IMG/VR virus record: IMGVR_UViG_3300027851_001147
Coordinates: 1-48,547 of that record
Source of the DNA: a virus
Length of the DNA: 48,547 bases
Strand: one strand, 5' to 3'
Under the pieces are notes generated by a model, which saw only the letters and a program-made list of their open reading frames with translations, ran no database searches and was not told the DNA's origin. Within the stretch, counting starts at the first letter, position 1; each line of letters opens with the position of its first letter. The position numbers and the translations under genes were made by a program. Below, piece after piece: positions 47,144 through 48,547 of the stretch.

Positions 47144-47362
47144 TTCTTTTCCTTTTCAAGGTCTTGGAGAGGATGGTAAGCGCGACTCTTGCCTTGCCGC
47201 CGTCCCGGCTTCGCACACCCGGCATTGGCTTGGCGTCGCGCAGACGACGGGCAGTGGCGAAGATGGCACGCCCATTGAAGAGGAGGCCTCGGAAGGGTGG
47301 TTTTCGTATTACACTTGCCTGCTAGTTAAATGAATGCGAAAAACCAGAAAGAAGAGGCATCA
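47144..47362. promoter_or_regulatory. Divergent promoter region of the HNH/methyltransferase pair
   Basis: A noncoding region of 219 bases between divergent start codons. It must hold promoters for both genes. An AT-rich stretch (GTATTACACTTGCCTGCTAGTTAAATG, here 47308..47334 in part) just before the methyltransferase start is the best promoter candidate, but no clear -35/-10 pair can be assigned. Confidence 0.45.
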
Positions 47363-48547
47363 ATGGTCCGCCCGCACGTTGCAGAGCCCCGTGAAAACAT
47401 CGCCAGCCTGAGGCTGACCGCCAACGAACGCGAGGAGATGGAGTTCACCTCGCAAGCTCTTGGCTTCAAGTCGCTCAGCGACTACATCCGACACCTCCAC
47501 AAGGTCGCTGTCGCCCCAGAGAAGAAGCGTGTCGCAAAGCTCAACGGTAAGACCTACGGCCCCCTGATCGAGGTCCACAAAACCGACCTTGGCAAGATTT
47601 ACCAAGGCGATTCGCTCGAATACCTGCACCACAAGGTCAAGCCGGGCTCTGTGAACCTGATCATGACCTCGCCGCCTTTCGGGCTGGTCCGTAAGAAGTC
47701 CTACGGCAACGAGGACGCCGCCGAATACTGCGAATGGTTCCGGCCTTTCGCCGAGGGCTTCCATCGCGTCCTCAAAGACGACGGCAGCCTTGTCATCGAC
47801 ATAGGCGGCGCGTGGAAGTCAGGCTCGCCCACTCGGTCGCTCTACCACTTCAAGCTCCTGGTGATGCTCTGCGAGGAATACGGCTTCCACTTGGCCCAAG
47901 AGCACTACTGGTGGAACCCTGCCAAGTTGCCGTCGCCTGCCGAATGGGTCAACGTGCGCCGCGTCAGGGTCAAGGACGCGATCAATTGCGTGTGGTGGCT
48001 GTCAAAGACGCCATTCCCCAAGGCGAGCAACAAGCGGGTGCTCGCCCCCTATTCCGATTCGATGAAGGGCCTGCTCAAAAACGGCTACACCGCCAAGCTG
48101 CGCCCGTCCGGACACGACATCTCCGACAAGTTCTCCAAAGACAACGGCGGATCGGTGCCGCCGAACTTGCTGGCCATCGCCAACACGGAGAGCAATGGGG
48201 TCTATCAGGAGTATTGCCGGGCCAACGGCATCGACATCCATCCAGCGCGTTTCCCTGCCTTGCTGCCGGAATACTTCATCCGCTTCCTGACCGATCCGGG
48301 CGATTTGGTCGTCGATCCGTTCGGGGGCTCTTGCGTGACCGGCATGGTCGCGGAGGCGTTGGGCCGCAAGTGGGCCTGCATCGAACTGTCGAGCGAATAC
48401 ATCCGAGGTGGCATCGGTCGCTTTCAAGGCGACGTGGCCGCGATTGGTCGCGGGCGTCCGGCCCTCTATTCGATCAACACGCCATGCTCTCAGCCCGTGG
48501 ACGAAGCCGCTGTGCCATTGATGGCCAACGGCGGGGCAACGCGGTAA
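47363..48547 (+). CDS. DNA methyltransferase with N-terminal RHH-like segment
   Basis: A 394-aa protein. Residues about 12..48 (IASLRLTANEREEMEFTSQALG, SLSDYIRHL) look like a ribbon-helix-helix or similar DNA-binding segment. The catalytic part has QGDSLEYL (from residue 81), motif IV TSPPFG at 102..107 and motif I-like VDPFGGSCVTG at about 317..327, a beta-class order; SPPF is usual in N4-cytosine enzymes. The typical GSGTT is here GSCVT. GAGG lies 5 nt before ATG 47363; ATG 47330 in frame is an alternative. Divergent from the HNH gene, it is probably the protective methylase of the pair and may repress the shared promoter. The TAA coincides with the window end. Confidence 0.88.
   Translation: MVRPHVAEPRENIASLRLTANEREEMEFTSQALGFKSLSDYIRHLHKVAVAPEKKRVAKLNGKTYGPLIEVHKTDLGKIYQGDSLEYLHHKVKPGSVNLIMTSPPFGLVRKKSYGNEDAAEYCEWFRPFAEGFHRVLKDDGSLVIDIGGAWKSGSPTRSLYHFKLLVMLCEEYGFHLAQEHYWWNPAKLPSPAEWVNVRRVRVKDAINCVWWLSKTPFPKASNKRVLAPYSDSMKGLLKNGYTAKLRPSGHDISDKFSKDNGGSVPPNLLAIANTESNGVYQEYCRANGIDIHPARFPALLPEYFIRFLTDPGDLVVDPFGGSCVTGMVAEALGRKWACIELSSEYIRGGIGRFQGDVAAIGRGRPALYSINTPCSQPVDEAAVPLMANGGATR

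Overview
The window is a GC-rich stretch of DNA carrying a nearly complete lambda-like siphophage genome, most likely an integrated prophage. High GC content, strong GC-third-position bias (which produces very long spurious antisense frames) and the gene families point to a beta- or gammaproteobacterial host; the genus cannot be named from the sequence. At the left edge are the end of an OmpA-type host gene (1..111) and a tRNA-Ala(CGC) gene (161..236) with a terminator. No repeat of the tRNA end was seen on the right, so the right junction is probably outside the window or elsewhere.

Left arm (about 530..8500). A minus-strand group (DUF2188 protein, 320-aa zinc-ribbon protein, 411-aa unknown protein) faces a plus-strand XRE regulator, an ImmA/IrrE metallopeptidase and a DUF2971-like protein across a shared promoter region (3035..3268). 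This looks like the lysogeny control region plus a possible accessory system. A translationally coupled cassette follows: small protein, DUF2924, large serine recombinase (the only integrase candidate) and a recombinase-associated protein, closed by a strong terminator.

Replication and recombination (8247..16465). Two AlpA/excisionase-like HTH proteins, a Bro-N antirepressor, a Sak4-like ATPase, a probable ssDNA-binding protein, a DUF6511 zinc protein, a Cas4-like PD-(D/E)XK nuclease with four candidate Fe-S cysteines, a P4-type primase-helicase, a RuvC-like resolvase and a DUF6362 HTH protein. An unusual 96-bp element (18-bp perfect inverted repeats flanking a 21-nt alternating purine-pyrimidine tract) lies just after the primase gene.

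DNA modification and packaging (16466..23449). A noncoding region with four GTTACC-containing repeats, two tandem ParB-methyltransferase fusions, a minus-strand trio (121-aa protein, DUF3489, DUF6900) whose members share one repeated upstream element, then Nu1-like and GpA-like terminase subunits.

Virion (23478..44786). Two small fibre-like proteins, gpW, portal, S49 protease with a nested scaffold start, decoration and capsid proteins, head-tail connectors, tail tube, tail assembly chaperones joined by a -1 frameshift on a T7 slippery run, tape measure, and a tail-tip/fibre block.

Lysis and right edge (44811..48547). Two holin candidates and a GH24 endolysin, then a lower-GC divergent HNH nuclease and DNA methyltransferase pair that looks like a restriction-modification moron.
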